Below, in pieces: positions 62,854 through 64,000 of a stretch of 64,000 bases of DNA. The stretch's first letter is position 1, and every line of letters begins with the position of its first letter. The notes under the pieces are model-generated. The model was not told the DNA's origin, did not search any database, and saw only the letters and a program-made list of their open reading frames with translations. Both the position numbers and the translations under genes were made by a program. The DNA is taken from contig CAYYUP010000027.1 in assembly GCA_964474905.1 (NCBI GenBank), positions 9,097 to 73,096 on the forward strand, written 5' to 3'. The DNA is from JADJRG01 sp964474905 (lineage in GTDB: Bacteria > Myxococcota_A > Polyangia > Nannocystales > Nannocystaceae).

Positions 62854-63951
62854 ATGGCTGATCCGGTCGAGCACGCCAGCAAGCACACCTTTCCCTGCAA
62901 GTCCTGCGGATCGTCGCTGAGCTTTAAGCCCGGCGCAGAGGTCCTCGAGTGCCCGTACTGCGGACACAAACAAGAGATCGTCGTCGACGGGGATGTGATC
63001 GAAAATGACTTCCGCGAGGCACTAATCAACGCCCGCACGGCCCCAGCAAGCGAAATCGTCGAGGGCGGACATACGATCCGCTGCGAAGGCTGCGGAGCAG
63101 AGACAATGATCTCCGGCCAGTCGGATCACTGCGCGTTCTGTGGGTCTCCTGTGGTCGTGGCAGTAGAGAACGACGAGGCCTTGCTGGTCCCGGATTCTGT
63201 CCTTCCCTTTAAAATCGAGCGGCAAGCGGCAAAAGAGAGCTTTAAATCGTGGGTGAACAAACGGTGGTTCGCCCCAAATGCGCTAAAAAATCGAGCCGAG
63301 ACGCAAGGCATGGACGGGGTCTACCTGCCCTACTGGACCTACGATAGCGAGACTTCAACCCGCTATTCGGGAGAGCGGGGGGAACACTATTACGAGTCGG
63401 AATCGTATACCGATAGCGAAGGCAATTCGCAGACGCGGCAAGTGCAACGGACTCGCTGGCATCGGACCCGCGGAGATGTCGATGTTTCGTTTGACGATGT
63501 GCTTGTCTGTGCTTCAGAGACGCTTCCCCAAAAGCTGATCCGGAAACTCTGGCCCTGGGATCTGGATGACCTTAAACCGTACTCTGCGGCTTATCTGAGC
63601 GGGTTTATTACGGAGCAGTATAAAGTCGATCTGGAGGACGGCTGGCAGCGTGCCCAAGTGCTGATGAAACCTGTTGTGGAGACGGCGATTCGCGAGGATA
63701 TCGGTGGGGATGAACAACAGATCTCGTCGATGGATATTCGGCATTCGGAGATCATGTTTAAGCACTGTCTGCTGCCTCTTTGGATCTCTAGTTTTAGGTT
63801 TAATGATAAAGTGTATCGGTTTGTTGTGAATGCGCGTAGCGGTAAGGTTTCTGGGGAGCGACCGTATAGTATTCCGAAGATCGTTGGGCTGGTGCTGGGG
63901 ATTATTGGGGTTATTGTGGCTATTGTTGTTGTGGTTAAGATGCGGGGGTGA
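62854..63951 (+). CDS. zinc-ribbon membrane protein
   Basis: The 365-residue protein has two N-terminal zinc ribbons, CKSCG...CPYCG and CEGCG...CAFCG, then a long soluble part (SVLPFKIERQAAKESFKSWV; GMDGVYLPYWTYDSETSTRY; TRWHRTRGDVDVSFDDVLVC) and a single C-terminal transmembrane helix (IVGLVLGIIGVIVAIVVVVK). Such TFIIB-type zinc-ribbon proteins occur across bacteria without a settled function. Codon choice shifts toward A/T-ending codons after about 63,550, unlike the neighbouring genes. ATG 62854 gives MADPVEHAS; an earlier frame start at 62809 has no function. Confidence 0.8.
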   Translation: MADPVEHASKHTFPCKSCGSSLSFKPGAEVLECPYCGHKQEIVVDGDVIENDFREALINARTAPASEIVEGGHTIRCEGCGAETMISGQSDHCAFCGSPVVVAVENDEALLVPDSVLPFKIERQAAKESFKSWVNKRWFAPNALKNRAETQGMDGVYLPYWTYDSETSTRYSGERGEHYYESESYTDSEGNSQTRQVQRTRWHRTRGDVDVSFDDVLVCASETLPQKLIRKLWPWDLDDLKPYSAAYLSGFITEQYKVDLEDGWQRAQVLMKPVVETAIREDIGGDEQQISSMDIRHSEIMFKHCLLPLWISSFRFNDKVYRFVVNARSGKVSGERPYSIPKIVGLVLGIIGVIVAIVVVVKMRG

Positions 63952-64000
63952 GGTGTTTGTGGGTGTGGGCGTGCGGGCGTTTGGGCGTGCGGAGGCTGTG

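Overview
The window is high-GC bacterial DNA packed with genes on both strands. About fifteen predicted lipoproteins, many with long Ser/Thr/Asp/Gly linkers (TETDSDSG-type), DUF4215-type Cys repeats, a DUF1592/DUF1552 pair, a PEGA-domain Ser/Thr kinase and many ATGA-coupled genes point to a myxobacterium (Myxococcota), probably of the Nannocystis/Enhygromyxa kind. The organism is an inference from gene content; no rRNA is present.

Layout. 1-0.5 kb: the tail of an unseen gene and a small lipoprotein. 0.6-6.9 kb: a translationally coupled minus-strand operon (1006-residue aminotransferase/GNAT/degenerate-aminotransferase fusion, C45 acyltransferase-like hydrolase, second class III aminotransferase) divergent from an AraC regulator, with a 23-bp-spaced direct repeat between them. 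7.0-9.8 kb: a 13-haem cytochrome coupled to an outer-membrane beta-barrel candidate, divergent from a lipoprotein with ExbD-like segments. 11.9-15.6 kb: cytochrome P450 and a DbpA-type DEAD-box helicase. 15.7-21.6 kb: a secreted Cys-repeat protein and an operon of two paralogous polytopic GT-C-like proteins flanking a UbiA-family prenyltransferase. 21.7-21.9 kb: tRNA-Lys and tRNA-Glu. 22-26.8 kb: four lipoproteins, a DUF4863 protein and a Nudix hydrolase. 27-30.3 kb: PAS/GAF histidine kinase with an unusual HTH-receiver-pseudoreceiver partner. 30.5-34 kb: DUF1592 and DUF1552 proteins. 34-38.7 kb: Ser/Thr kinase, TPR protein and a Leu/Ile/Val-binding-like lipoprotein. 38.8-41.6 kb: a bufferin-like operon in which the MNIO/DUF692 enzyme is fused to its DUF2063 partner, followed by a YHS-domain lipoprotein and a Cys-rich peptide. 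41.7-43.6 kb: rlmJ and a lipoprotein. 43.6-50.6 kb: a complete trpEGDCFBA operon, divergent from glyA. 52-54.7 kb: two paralogous DUF4215/fibrinogen-like lipoproteins. 54.8-59.3 kb: an aryl-polyene-like mini-cluster (ketosynthase, chain-length factor, dehydratase, ketoreductase, FAD halogenase-like enzyme). 59.3-64 kb: a large lipoprotein, an SGNH hydrolase and a zinc-ribbon membrane protein.

The housekeeping parts (trp, glyA, rlmJ, helicase, tRNAs) look ordinary. The most interesting parts are the fused bufferin-like maturation operon, the three-domain aminotransferase fusion operon, the multihaem/porin pair, the GT-C/UbiA/GT-C operon and the polyene-like cluster with a halogenase motif.
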